This document shows, one piece after another, positions 1-6,737 of a DNA stretch of 8,190 bases. The stretch is from contig MIDO01000013.1 of assembly GCA_001831055.1 (NCBI GenBank), positions 5,389 through 13,578 of the forward strand. Direction: 5' to 3'. Each line of letters begins with the position of its first letter. The stretch's first letter is position 1. Source of the stretch: Verrucomicrobia bacterium GWC2_42_7. GTDB taxonomy: Bacteria > Verrucomicrobiota > Verrucomicrobiia > Opitutales > GWC2-42-7-A. The notes beneath the pieces were generated by a model that searched no databases, was not told the origin of the DNA, and saw nothing but the letters and a program-made list of their open reading frames with translations. The translations under genes were made by a program, and so were the position numbers.

Positions 1-702
1 CTTAAGGATATGGTCATATTGCCATACAAAGACCGGCTCCTGTTGTTATCTCGGTACTTGCAACAGTTGATTATGGAGTCTTTAGGCAAAGAAAAAGATC
101 TATCTGGGCGCATCGTTGAACAAGGAATTGCGGTCTATGGCAATAAGGGATCTACTGATCAGCACGCTTATGTTCAACAACTTAGGGATGGAATTAATAA
201 CTTTTTTGTTACTTTCATTGAAGTCCTAAAAGAGCGAAACGGAGAAGCAGTCCAAGTTGAGCCTGAGATCACCTCAGGAGACTACTTAGAAGGGTTTTTT
301 CTTGGAACACGCGAAGCTTTGGCTGAAAAAAATAGACAGTCTTTAACCCTGACGATTAACGAAGTCTCGGCCTATACTGTCGGACAACTAATAGCGCTCT
401 ACGAAAGGGCTGTGGGCCTTTATGCAAACCTGATTGGCATCAATGCCTATCACCAACCGGGAGTCGAGGCAGGGAAAAAAGCCGCATCTTCAACTTTAGA
501 CTTACAAAAGAGGGTTGTAAGGTTGTTAAAAGAGTCGCATCAACCGCTAACAGCAGAAGCCATTGCTCGCGAACTAAACGAAACAGGTAGAGTAGAAGTT
601 ATCTTTAAGCTCCTGGAATACCTTTCAGCCAACCCCACTAAAAGAATCTCAAAAACCGCCAATCCCGTATTTTATCACAATTTATATGGGTATATAGCCT
701 AG
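1..702 (+). CDS. pgi: Glucose-6-phosphate isomerase, C-terminal part (gene runs off the left edge)
   Basis: This cytosolic glycolytic enzyme interconverts glucose-6-phosphate and fructose-6-phosphate. The reading frame is already open at base 1 (L-K-D before the first ATG at 10), so that ATG is internal. About 233 residues are visible of an enzyme I expect to be near 530. Counting from M at base 10, the motif [18 protein letters not shown] at residues 44-61 carries the conserved active-site histidine (H52). [12 protein letters not shown] at 145-156 matches the second phosphoglucose isomerase signature and ends in the lysine equivalent to the catalytic lysine of other family members. The general-base glutamate lies outside the window. 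Residues of about 160-230 form a short helical extension resembling a winged-helix fold, known from chlamydial and cyanobacterial enzymes. The frame is intact to TAG at 700-702. A repeat relic begins at or just before the stop. Family assignment is very secure. Confidence 0.96.
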   Translation, partial: LKDMVILPYKDRLLLLSRYLQQLIMESLGKEKDLSGRIVEQGIAVYGNKGSTDQHAYVQQLRDGINNFFVTFIEVLKERNGEAVQVEPEITSGDYLEGFFLGTREALAEKNRQSLTLTINEVSAYTVGQLIALYERAVGLYANLIGINAYHQPGVEAGKKAASSTLDLQKRVVRLLKESHQPLTAEAIARELNETGRVEVIFKLLEYLSANPTKRISKTANPVFYHNLYGYIA

Positions 703-765
703 AGAAGTTAAGCAGTGACAAGGTGCGAAAACCTTTCTTTTTAAGAAAAAGAAAAGTGAAGACCT
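692..765 (+). repeat. R-element relic downstream of pgi (R6)
   Basis: From about 706 this segment aligns with the middle of R5 at 6770: AAGTTAAG, then a spacer with about two thirds identity, then GAAAACCTTTCTTTTT, followed by a partly paired purine arm (TTTCTTTTT against AAAAAGAAA with loop AAG). A TATAGC at 694-699 could be a decayed terminus, which would place the pgi stop inside or next to the element. No clear right end is visible. It may also serve as a weak pgi terminator, although no strong T-run follows. Confidence 0.45.
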
Positions 766-777
766 CTAAAAACTGCG

Positions 778-812
778 GGGAAACTGCTTTTATTCGCATA
801 AAAGCGTTTCCC
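778..812. other. Hairpin between pgi and the LRR gene
   Basis: GGGAAAC at 778-784 pairs with GTTTCCC at 806-812. After a one-base bulge (T785), GCTTTTA at 786-792 pairs with TAAAAGC at 799-805, leaving a six-base loop. The stem is 14 bp. No T-run follows, so it is not a typical intrinsic terminator. I see no second copy in the window. It could be a structured end to the pgi transcript. Confidence 0.55.
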
Positions 813-814
813 TA

Positions 815-883
815 CACCCCTTCCGAAATGGAGGCAATCTGCGCTCTAATAAGTTCTTTCAGAACTTGTTAGAGCGCAGACGT
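815..883 (+). repeat. Palindromic repeat C, copy C1
   Basis: The unit has a small hairpin (CCCCTTCCGAAA...GGAG) followed by a long one. Bases 838-857 pair with 861-880 over 20 bp with a single T-G wobble, starting TCTGCGCTCTAATAAGTTCT. A second copy lies inverted at 8119-8186, sharing the CCCCTT-CCGAAA block, the TGCGCT...AATA...TTC arm and the AGCGCA closing arm. It abuts the tail of R1, so it may be a separate small palindromic element or part of a nested insertion. Confidence 0.7.
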
Positions 884-1086
884 AGTTCAATCATAATATA
901 TCCTAAATACATCTTCATCTTTTCGGGAAATAGGTTTTTTGGAGGTGTCCAAGGTTTTTCGCTTCCTAAAGAAATAAGTATCTTTGCAATCAAAATCGTA
1001 AGATTTTGATTACCAAATAAATTTTGGCCATTGCATATTTCAATGTGAGCTTCAAAAGCGCCTCGACTGTCAATACATTTCACTAT
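882..1086 (-). repeat. R element copy R1 (MITE-like, inverted)
   Basis: Read on the minus strand, the head starts ATAGTGAAATGTATTGACAG at 1086. It matches R3 at about 85 of 102 positions over the first third and continues at lower identity. The central palindrome is at 983-1016: AATCAAAATC pairs with GATTTTGATT around the plus-strand loop GTAA, with two mismatches further out. The second hairpin is decayed (about 905-961). The tail end near 882 (TAGTTCAATCATAAT) resembles the head only loosely. The minus-strand GTG-started frame at 859-1083 is repeat sequence and is not annotated as a gene. Confidence 0.75.
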
Positions 1087-1192
1087 GCCATATCACCTGC
1101 CCTACAAAAATCCTTGCAGGAAAAATCGGCATTTGCTAAGACAAAGTCATTCTCATTTACGCGACAAAGCCATCTCATAAAAAGAGAATCTT

Positions 1193-4100
1193 ATGAAGAT
1201 TTTAACTAAAATGTTGGTGTTTGCGGTCTTATTGTTATTTAGACTGGATTTGGAAGCGAGGTTATCCATTAATATTGTGAAAGCCATATCCGATGGCCTC
1301 AAAGAGGAGTGTCATTTCGCTGATCCGACGATGGGAATGATTTTGGTCGACAGCGGATTTATGGGGTCTCTGAGATTGTTTGGGAACTACGATTTCGCCT
1401 ACGGAGAGAACGGGTTGAATCATCATTTGGAGGATAGTGCAGGCTCGGGTTTCCATATTGAAGACCAACCTTCGTGCTCTACTTCTAGCTCAACCCCTAA
1501 GCCAAGGGGTTGTGAGGGGGAAGACCCGAATGGAGATTCACTAGCATGGCTTGTAATGCAATTATTTCCTTCTGGAGCAGGGGCTTTGAGTACGAGGACA
1601 GATAGTGACCGCTTTTTGGCCAGAACAATGACGCCAGCGGACATCGCATCCTTAATCAATGAAATTCGCATGCGTGACAAATGCACGAAATGGGAATCGC
1701 CAAAACTCAAAAAACGAACAAAAAACGAACGGACCCTTTTTTCTAAAATACCTGGTGCAATCGACAGTATACGATCTCGTAAAGATCTTCCTGGTCACTT
1801 TGTTGAACAAGTTCTGTTGGCATTTTTTTATGAGAACTTTAGTACATTCAAAGAAGCTGAAGATTTTTATAACAACTTGAGCCCTGAATTCAAAAAAAAC
1901 CCGGAAAAGTCTTTGAGTTTAGATGATGTTCAAGGGAACCTTTTGAATGAATTAAGGGAGGAATTAGAATTTAGGGAAGTGACTGTCTGCAAGATAGCGC
2001 AATATATAAAAGCATTCAATATCCTCTTCTCTCCGACTCCCTATGCTATTGGAGATAGACTCATCTCCAATGGTACAACGCAATGCATGGTTGATGAGGC
2101 CTGTACAACCAACACTTTTCAAGACTGTGCGGAAGTCACTATTCGTCATATTTTCAATATGTTACTATGGGATCCTGAGACTTCCGGTTTTAGTAGAAAT
2201 CTTAATAAACTCCTTTACCGTTATGCTGATTCCCAAGGTTTAAAGTATGGGTTTCCCCAATCATCAGAAAATAGACTTAAGCAATTAGAGCGTTTTTACA
2301 GGGAGGTGCAACCGACGAGAGATAAAGTCGTTGACGGTAGTCTAGAGGTCAGAAATGAATGGAATAAGGTAGTCGCTAATTTGCCGGGCGTGCGCTATAC
2401 AAACAAAGCAAATCGTCCTGATGGTAATGAAATCGATAGTGGTTTCTCAAACATGATGAATGCGATAAAAGCAATTATTGGTGAACCCATAAATCCTGTT
2501 CCTATCCCTAAAACTGAAGATTACATATGCGGGGATCATCCATCGGATCGCATAAGCGAAATGGAAAGTTTGTTTGAAAAAATTGCTCCAGATAAGTCTC
2601 CCGATATTAGGGCCTGTGGTCATACCCATAAGACCAGCATTAGGCCCAGCATAATAACGGTTTCGTTAAACCATAAATTAGGGAATATTTGGTTTTCATT
2701 TAATGTCTTGCAGACGCTTGAGCACGCACAAGTTTTTTTGCTTCCTCGAGATGAACTTTCTCATTTGGAAGAATTAGGGAAGTTTGTGAATCAAAAAAAA
2801 ATACGAGAATTTGTGTATAAGATGAGTAAAAGTAACGATATTCAAGTCTCTATTTGTTTGCTGTACTACGATTGGAAAAACCTGTTGGGGCACGCAATTC
2901 AAAGAGACGGAGAGGCTTGGATTTATGTGTTATACCAATCTGGATGCGAAGATAATGAAGGAAAAGCAATGCTGTTACATCGAATGGTTTATTTAAATAC
3001 AAACTTTCGGAATTATGAATTATACAAGCAAGGGTGCGGAGATAATCAAGAAACAGCGATGCTATTAAATGCCTTAAATGGGGACTTATACAAGCGAATA
3101 GGCAAAGATAATGAAGAAAAGGCAACGCTGTTACAAAGAATGATTGATTTAAATAAGGACCTTCAGCTTTATGAACCCTTCCACCCAAGGTGCAAAGATA
3201 ATGAAAAAAAAGCAACGCTGTTACAAAGAGTGACTGATTTAAATAAGGACTTTCAGCATTATAAATTATACAACCCAAAGGACGAAGATAATGAAGAAAT
3301 AGCAATGCTGTTACAAAGAATGATTGCTTTAATCAGCAAAAAGAAATCAGACGACTGGGATTTTCAGCATTGGACAATTTCTCCCATTACCGAATTATAT
3401 AATTCTATTGGATGGGAAGATCCTTTTGTATACAAAGAGTATGGTAGCAACCAGTGGAATAAATATGGGAAAAGAGGCTTAGGTCTTATTGATATTGGTA
3501 ATATGCAGCACTTAAGGAAGTTGCGTAAGTTAGTATGCTGTAATTTAGATGTTTTTGAATTAAATCTAACAGCGTTAGTGTCGTTGACTCATTTAAGTTG
3601 TTTGGGGTGTCCTAATTTGAAAAATTTAGACTTAACACCCTGCTCCCTGCTACAAGAACTTGATTGCCAGGGGAGCCCCAATCTAAAAAGCTTGAAACTA
3701 ATGCCTCTTCCCCAGCGACAAGGTAGTTTAGAAAAATCAGAGCTCCAGGTAAGAAAAGTTAATTGTTCTAATTGTCCAGAACTAGAAACCATAATCATAG
3801 AGAGTTGTCTTCAATTGGGGGAAGTTAATTGCTCTAGGTGTCCAAAACTAGAAACTTTAAGATTAAAGAATTGCCTGCAATTGAGGGAAGTTAATTGCTC
3901 TAGATGTCCAAAACTAGAAACTTTAAGATTAAAGAATTGCTTGCAATTGAGAGAAGTTAATTGCTCCTATTGTGACCAACTAAGAGCCTTAGACATAACG
4001 AATTGCTCAAAACTTTATTGCTACAATTGCGATCATTTGGAAAGTTTGAGTCTGGCGCATTTCACTCACCTGCAAGAACTTAATTGTTCCAATTGTAAAA

Positions 4101-4372
4101 GCCTGAATTTTTTGGAGCTAAATCATTGTCTAAAGCTTGCCTGTTCTTATTGTTCTAGCTTGTCTAAGTTGGAATTAGAGGGTTGTTCAACCCTTTATTG
4201 TTCTAATTGTGTTCGCTTGGAAGCCATAAACCTATCAAATTGCCCACAGCTGCGAACGCTTTATTGTGAGGATTGCCTCAACCTAAGAGAGGTGCATTTA
4301 ATGCAGTGCAGCCAGCCTCGGGAAATTAGTTTTTTTAATAGTCTTAATTTAAAAGAAATTGTAAATAAATAG
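1193..4372 (+). CDS. Large exported cysteine-rich leucine-rich-repeat protein
   Basis: The product is 1059 residues. Residues 1-22 look like a Sec signal peptide: K2 and K6, the hydrophobic core MLVFAVLLLF, and a possible cut after LEA at 20-22. Residues of about 200-540 form a large region I cannot name, with the motif QDCAEVTIRH at 310-319. Residues 584-727 hold five tandem copies of a roughly 30-residue unit built on DNEEKATLLQRM-DLNKDF. Residues of about 770-1050 are an LRR array, most regular as 22-residue units of the type EVNCSRCPKLETLRLKNCLQLR, with 32 cysteines and ten CxxC motifs. There is no second membrane segment or obvious C-terminal anchor. The upstream Shine-Dalgarno is weak (AAAGAGAA). 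The gene stands alone between repeat-filled gaps. In amoeba-associated chlamydiae, LRR proteins form large, fast-changing families thought to act on hosts; a surface or effector role here is inference. Confidence 0.9.
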   Translation: MKILTKMLVFAVLLLFRLDLEARLSINIVKAISDGLKEECHFADPTMGMILVDSGFMGSLRLFGNYDFAYGENGLNHHLEDSAGSGFHIEDQPSCSTSSSTPKPRGCEGEDPNGDSLAWLVMQLFPSGAGALSTRTDSDRFLARTMTPADIASLINEIRMRDKCTKWESPKLKKRTKNERTLFSKIPGAIDSIRSRKDLPGHFVEQVLLAFFYENFSTFKEAEDFYNNLSPEFKKNPEKSLSLDDVQGNLLNELREELEFREVTVCKIAQYIKAFNILFSPTPYAIGDRLISNGTTQCMVDEACTTNTFQDCAEVTIRHIFNMLLWDPETSGFSRNLNKLLYRYADSQGLKYGFPQSSENRLKQLERFYREVQPTRDKVVDGSLEVRNEWNKVVANLPGVRYTNKANRPDGNEIDSGFSNMMNAIKAIIGEPINPVPIPKTEDYICGDHPSDRISEMESLFEKIAPDKSPDIRACGHTHKTSIRPSIITVSLNHKLGNIWFSFNVLQTLEHAQVFLLPRDELSHLEELGKFVNQKKIREFVYKMSKSNDIQVSICLLYYDWKNLLGHAIQRDGEAWIYVLYQSGCEDNEGKAMLLHRMVYLNTNFRNYELYKQGCGDNQETAMLLNALNGDLYKRIGKDNEEKATLLQRMIDLNKDLQLYEPFHPRCKDNEKKATLLQRVTDLNKDFQHYKLYNPKDEDNEEIAMLLQRMIALISKKKSDDWDFQHWTISPITELYNSIGWEDPFVYKEYGSNQWNKYGKRGLGLIDIGNMQHLRKLRKLVCCNLDVFELNLTALVSLTHLSCLGCPNLKNLDLTPCSLLQELDCQGSPNLKSLKLMPLPQRQGSLEKSELQVRKVNCSNCPELETIIIESCLQLGEVNCSRCPKLETLRLKNCLQLREVNCSRCPKLETLRLKNCLQLREVNCSYCDQLRALDITNCSKLYCYNCDHLESLSLAHFTHLQELNCSNCKSLNFLELNHCLKLACSYCSSLSKLELEGCSTLYCSNCVRLEAINLSNCPQLRTLYCEDCLNLREVHLMQCSQPREISFFNSLNLKEIVNK
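2942..3372 (+). repeat. In-frame 90-bp tandem repeat in the LRR gene
   Basis: Units start at 2942, 3032, 3101, 3191 and 3281 (spacing 90, 69, 90, 90 bp). Each encodes a charged start (C/G-x-DNE), an ALLQRM-type helix and DLNKDFQHY-like ends. The second unit is one quarter shorter. Units 3 and 4 are the most alike at DNA level (GATAATGA, CAACGCTGTTACAAAGA, TTTAAATAAGGAC). All copies keep the frame, so the array is part of the protein and probably forms a stack of short helices before the LRR domain. Confidence 0.85.
3755..4000 (+). repeat. 66-bp LRR unit array
   Basis: Units start at 3755, 3821, 3887 and 3953, exactly 66 bp (22 codons) apart. Units 3821-3886 and 3887-3952 differ at only 3 of 66 positions, so this pair arose by recent duplication. 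The flanking LRR units (from about 3530 and up to about 4340) follow the same protein pattern but have diverged in DNA and vary in length. Confidence 0.88.
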
Positions 4373-4651
4373 CATCTTCCCTTAAGCTTCCGCTGAAAGA
4401 GAGGCCCTTCTATTTAAACGGGAGGAGGTTATATCGGCACAATCTTCCTTTCTCGAGCGAGCTTGGAGGTGCATTTTGGGGCAAACAAAAGCAGTTTTTA
4501 AAAAATCTTATGTTTTTTTAAGGATTTCCTTGACTCTGCGCGAAAATAATATTTTCTGGGAAACAAGAATCAAGCCAGCTGTGTTTTACGGAAGTAAAAG
4601 AGGGATGGCGAGGTTCTTTCACAATTCAATAAAATAGTAGTAAAATATCAG

Positions 4652-4861
4652 ATGAATACAGGTACAGTTAAGTGGTTTAATGCCACAAAAGGATACGGAT
4701 TCGTGCAGCCTGACCAAGGCGGTAAAGATGTCTTTGTGCACATTACTGCTCTTGAGCGCGCAGGGCTTCAAAACCTTCGCGAAGGGCAAAAGATCTCTTA
4801 TGAATTGGAGACAAACAGGGGAAAAACCTCTGCAGTCAACATTCAATTAATGGATAAGTAA
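4652..4861 (+). CDS. cspA: CspA-family cold-shock protein
   Basis: The 69-residue product is a single cold-shock domain, a five-strand OB fold that binds single-stranded RNA and DNA and melts RNA structure in the cytoplasm. [18 protein letters not shown] at 4-21 contains the KGYGFV RNP1 motif, and DVFVHIT at 27-33 is RNP2. The C-terminal stretch TSAVNIQL replaces the usual PQAANV-type ending. The length is normal for the family. The ATG at 4652 gives a standard N terminus. No Shine-Dalgarno precedes it (GTAGTAAAATATCAG), which may reflect leader-structure control or a very short leader. The gene is followed at once by an intrinsic terminator, so it is probably monocistronic. Whether it is truly cold-induced cannot be read from the sequence. 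Confidence 0.95.
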   Translation: MNTGTVKWFNATKGYGFVQPDQGGKDVFVHITALERAGLQNLREGQKISYELETNRGKTSAVNIQLMDK

Positions 4862-4888
4862 TTCGTTCAGTCGAGAAGACCATTTAAA

Positions 4889-4929
4889 CTGTGACTGCGT
4901 TTATCGCGTCACAGCTTTTAATTTTTTAT
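4889..4929 (+). terminator. Intrinsic terminator of the cold-shock gene
   Basis: CTGTGAC at 4889-4895 pairs with GTCACAG at 4908-4914. After a bulged T, GCG at 4897-4899 pairs with CGC at 4905-4907 around a five-base loop. The T-rich tail CTTTTAATTTTTTA follows directly. It begins 28 bases after the csp stop codon. It argues against read-through into the helicase gene. Confidence 0.85.
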
Positions 4930-5120
4930 ATAGTTAATTACGCTTAAAAAGCGATATCCGAGAATCTTTCTTTTCGTGGAAGGAAAAGCATAAAAAATTT
5001 TCGGGCTCTTCCAAAGAAAAGCGAAGATCGCGCTGTAAGATCTTACGGATTCTACTTGCGCTGAAAAAGGAGATGGCACTACCTATCTGTATTGTTGTGT
5101 GAAAGGGTGTTTGGTTGAAA
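4929..5120 (-). repeat. Diverged R element copy R7
   Basis: The left end TATAGTTAAT is identical to the first ten bases of the R4 tail terminus and is followed at the same distance by the CTTTC hairpin region (about 4960-5010). The spacer GAAAAGCGAAGATCGC at 5016-5031 also occurs exactly at 6712-6727, inside the helicase gene. The block AAGATCTTACGGATTCTA at 5037-5054 aligns with the R4 central palindrome AAGACCTTACGGTTTTAT, including the same loop. CTGTATT near 5089 aligns with R4 near 8022. The head terminus is no longer clear, so the right boundary is approximate. Confidence 0.6.
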
Positions 5121-5235
5121 TCTTCTTGTTTGTAATTTTTTGTAAATTAACTATTTATTGATTGCTTTTTAGAGTTTTTTCTGACTCTGATAGGTGAAAA
5201 AACAAAACAGATCGTTTTTTATTGATCTCTTTTGC

Positions 5236-5430
5236 TATAGTAAAAGACATTGACCATCGAGACATTTTAACGGTTTACTTTGAAGACACAATGGCTTGCG
5301 ACCATTGGGAGATAAAATCCTAAAAAATTTAATCGCCAAATTCTTGGTTCTTCTTTTGGAATGCGAGGAAATTTTCCTTTTATATCTTAAAAAATATCTC
5401 CGCACCTCGATCTTCAATGAAATCAACTAA
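5236..5430 (+). repeat. R element copy R2 with clear terminal inverted repeats
   Basis: The head begins TATAGTAAAAGACATTGACC and continues ATCGAG. The far end (5406-5429), read in reverse complement, is TAGTTGATTTCATTGAAG then ATCGAG. The two ends match at 17 of 24 positions, in blocks TAGT, CATTGA and ATCGAG. The inner parts follow the R order, but both internal palindromes are decayed (about 5310-5340 and 5364-5404). The right end lies only 35 bases before the helicase start codon, so helicase transcription must begin in, next to or through this element. Confidence 0.78.
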
Positions 5431-5465
5431 ATAAAATAACTAAGGGATTTTTCCCAATACACATC

Positions 5466-6737
5466 ATGAATACATTTAATACATTTAATTTACCGCATTT
5501 TATTTTACAGTCTCTAGAAAGACTGAATATTACAACGCCGACGCCGATTCAAGCATTGGCGATCCCGCCTGCGATGGAAGGTAAGGATATTTTAGGCACT
5601 GCCCAAACAGGGACAGGAAAAACGATTGCCTATTTATTACCACTCATAACCCAATTGACGAAATCGGGTTGCGGCAAGGCGCTCGTATTGGCTCCAACAC
5701 GGGAACTCGCCATTCAGGTTAAGGATGCCTTAGTGAATTTATTGGGGCATAAAAGTTCACTTAACTATGCTTTGTTGATCGGAGGGGATCCCATTGGTAA
5801 GCAATTTATCCAGCTCAAAAGGCCAGTAAAACTAGTGATTGGAACACCCGGTCGAGTAATGGATCACTTGGAGCGTAGAACGTTGCACCTCGACGATGTG
5901 CAAGCATTAGTGTTGGATGAGACCGATCGAATGCTGGATTTAGGCTTTAGTGAGCAGTTGGATGAAATTCGAAAACATTTACCTGATTCACGGCAAACAC
6001 TGATGTTTTCTGCAACCATGCCGAACAATATCATCCGGCTAGCGAACAAATACCTAAAAGATCCGCAAAGATTGAGTGTCGGTTCAACGACGCAAGCTGT
6101 CCCGCAAATAAAACAGGATATTATTCATACAGCAGAAGAAAATAAACTTTCCCACTTGCTTCAAGAACTAGAAAAAAGAGAAGGGTCAGTCATTGTCTTT
6201 GTAAAGACTAAGAGAGGTGCGGACAAACTAGCATACAAATTGCGCGAGCAGAATCATACCGTTGAGGCCATCCACGGAGATCTACAACAACGGAAACGCG
6301 AACGTGTCATGAGAGATTTCCGCAATTGCAAGCACCGGATTATGGTTGCAACCGACGTTGCCGCTAGGGGATTGGACGTCCCTCATATTCGTCACGTAGT
6401 AAATTACGATTTACCACAATGTCCCGAGGATTATATCCATCGTATCGGACGCACCGGACGTGCCGGAGCAGAGGGAGAAGCGATCTCGCTAATTTCCCCA
6501 TCCGAAGCCCACTTATGGAGATTAATTTGCCGCTTAATGACCAAGGGAGAAGGGGACGGAAATGGAGAATCCCGAGAACGCGAAAACCTTTCTTTTCGCG
6601 CGCAAAGAAAGCGTTTGCGTCCTTTTCAAAGTAAAGGCGCTTATTTCAAGAAAAAGACCGATAAACCTTTCCCTTCACGGGAAAAGAAAGGTTTTCCAGG
6701 ATCTTTTAAACGAAAAGCGAAGATCGCCCAAGTATAG
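5466..6737 (+). CDS. DEAD-box ATP-dependent RNA helicase (RhlE/DeaD type)
   Basis: This 423-residue cytoplasmic enzyme uses ATP to unwind short RNA duplexes; relatives act in ribosome assembly, mRNA decay and cold adaptation. All family motifs are present in order: Q motif TPTPIQ at 24-29, motif I AQTGTGKT at 46-53, Ia PTRELA at 77-82, Ib TPGRV at 127-131, II DETD at 151-154 (a variant of DEAD), III SAT at 182-184, IV VIVFVKTK at 242-249, V ATDVAARGLDV at 295-305, VI HRIGRTGR at 325-332. The two RecA-like domains end near residue 360. A basic tail (about 365-423, rich in K and R) follows, as in many family members, but much of its DNA resembles R repeats. The start ATG follows a small GGGA-TTTT-TCCC hairpin, with no good Shine-Dalgarno. 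The stop TAG lies within an R terminus. The proximity of the cold-shock gene fits a shared RNA-chaperone role. Confidence 0.95.
   Translation: MNTFNTFNLPHFILQSLERLNITTPTPIQALAIPPAMEGKDILGTAQTGTGKTIAYLLPLITQLTKSGCGKALVLAPTRELAIQVKDALVNLLGHKSSLNYALLIGGDPIGKQFIQLKRPVKLVIGTPGRVMDHLERRTLHLDDVQALVLDETDRMLDLGFSEQLDEIRKHLPDSRQTLMFSATMPNNIIRLANKYLKDPQRLSVGSTTQAVPQIKQDIIHTAEENKLSHLLQELEKREGSVIVFVKTKRGADKLAYKLREQNHTVEAIHGDLQQRKRERVMRDFRNCKHRIMVATDVAARGLDVPHIRHVVNYDLPQCPEDYIHRIGRTGRAGAEGEAISLISPSEAHLWRLICRLMTKGEGDGNGESRERENLSFRAQRKRLRPFQSKGAYFKKKTDKPFPSREKKGFPGSFKRKAKIAQV
6581..6619 (+). repeat. Repeat-derived hairpin inside the helicase gene (R9)
   Basis: CGAAAACCTTTCTTTT at 6581-6596 faces AAAGAAAGCGTTTGCG at 6604-6619, forming a stem with a one-base offset and a few mismatches around CGCGCGC. 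The left arm repeats the second-hairpin arm of R5 and R6. In frame it encodes residues of about 372-385 (RENLSFRAQRKRLR). It appears to be an R fragment taken into the coding region. Confidence 0.55.
6631..6727 (-). repeat. R fragment inside the helicase gene (R8)
   Basis: This stretch aligns with the tail half of R7 (about 4931-5031): CGCTTA and AAAAAG...CGATA blocks, the hairpin AAACCTTTC...GAAAGGTTT at 6663-6692, TTTTC, a CTTTTAAA spacer, and an exact 16-base match GAAAAGCGAAGATCGC at 6712-6727. The match ends where R7 enters its central palindrome. It encodes residues of about 389-421 of the helicase without breaking the frame. Confidence 0.58.

Noticed and set aside
859..1083. Minus-strand 74-codon frame
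   Set aside because: It begins with GTG, lies wholly in R1 and runs into the C1 hairpin; its similarity to 6854-7063 is explained by the shared repeat.
703..1192. tRNA or other standard RNA gene in the hairpin-rich gaps
   Set aside because: No T-loop (GGTTCRA) with matching acceptor arms is seen here or in the other gaps; the hairpins belong to the repeats.
2850..3305. Minus-strand 151-codon frame opposite the LRR gene
   Set aside because: It is the antisense of the in-frame 90-bp tandem repeat; the repeat unit happens to lack stops in that frame.
3755..4000. CRISPR-like regular array
   Set aside because: The 66-bp period is continuous coding LRR sequence with no repeat-spacer pattern.
4495..4521. 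AT-only inverted repeat (TTAAAAAA / TTTTTTAA) as terminator of the LRR gene
   Set aside because: It has no G-C pairs and lies more than 120 bases after the stop codon; too weak to call.
4530..4555. TTGACT as a -35 box for the cold-shock gene
   Set aside because: No acceptable -10 lies at 16-18 bases; the AT-rich TAATAT and TATTTT are spaced 11 and 14 bases away.
4619..4846. Minus-strand 75-codon frame
   Set aside because: It is antisense to the clear cold-shock gene.
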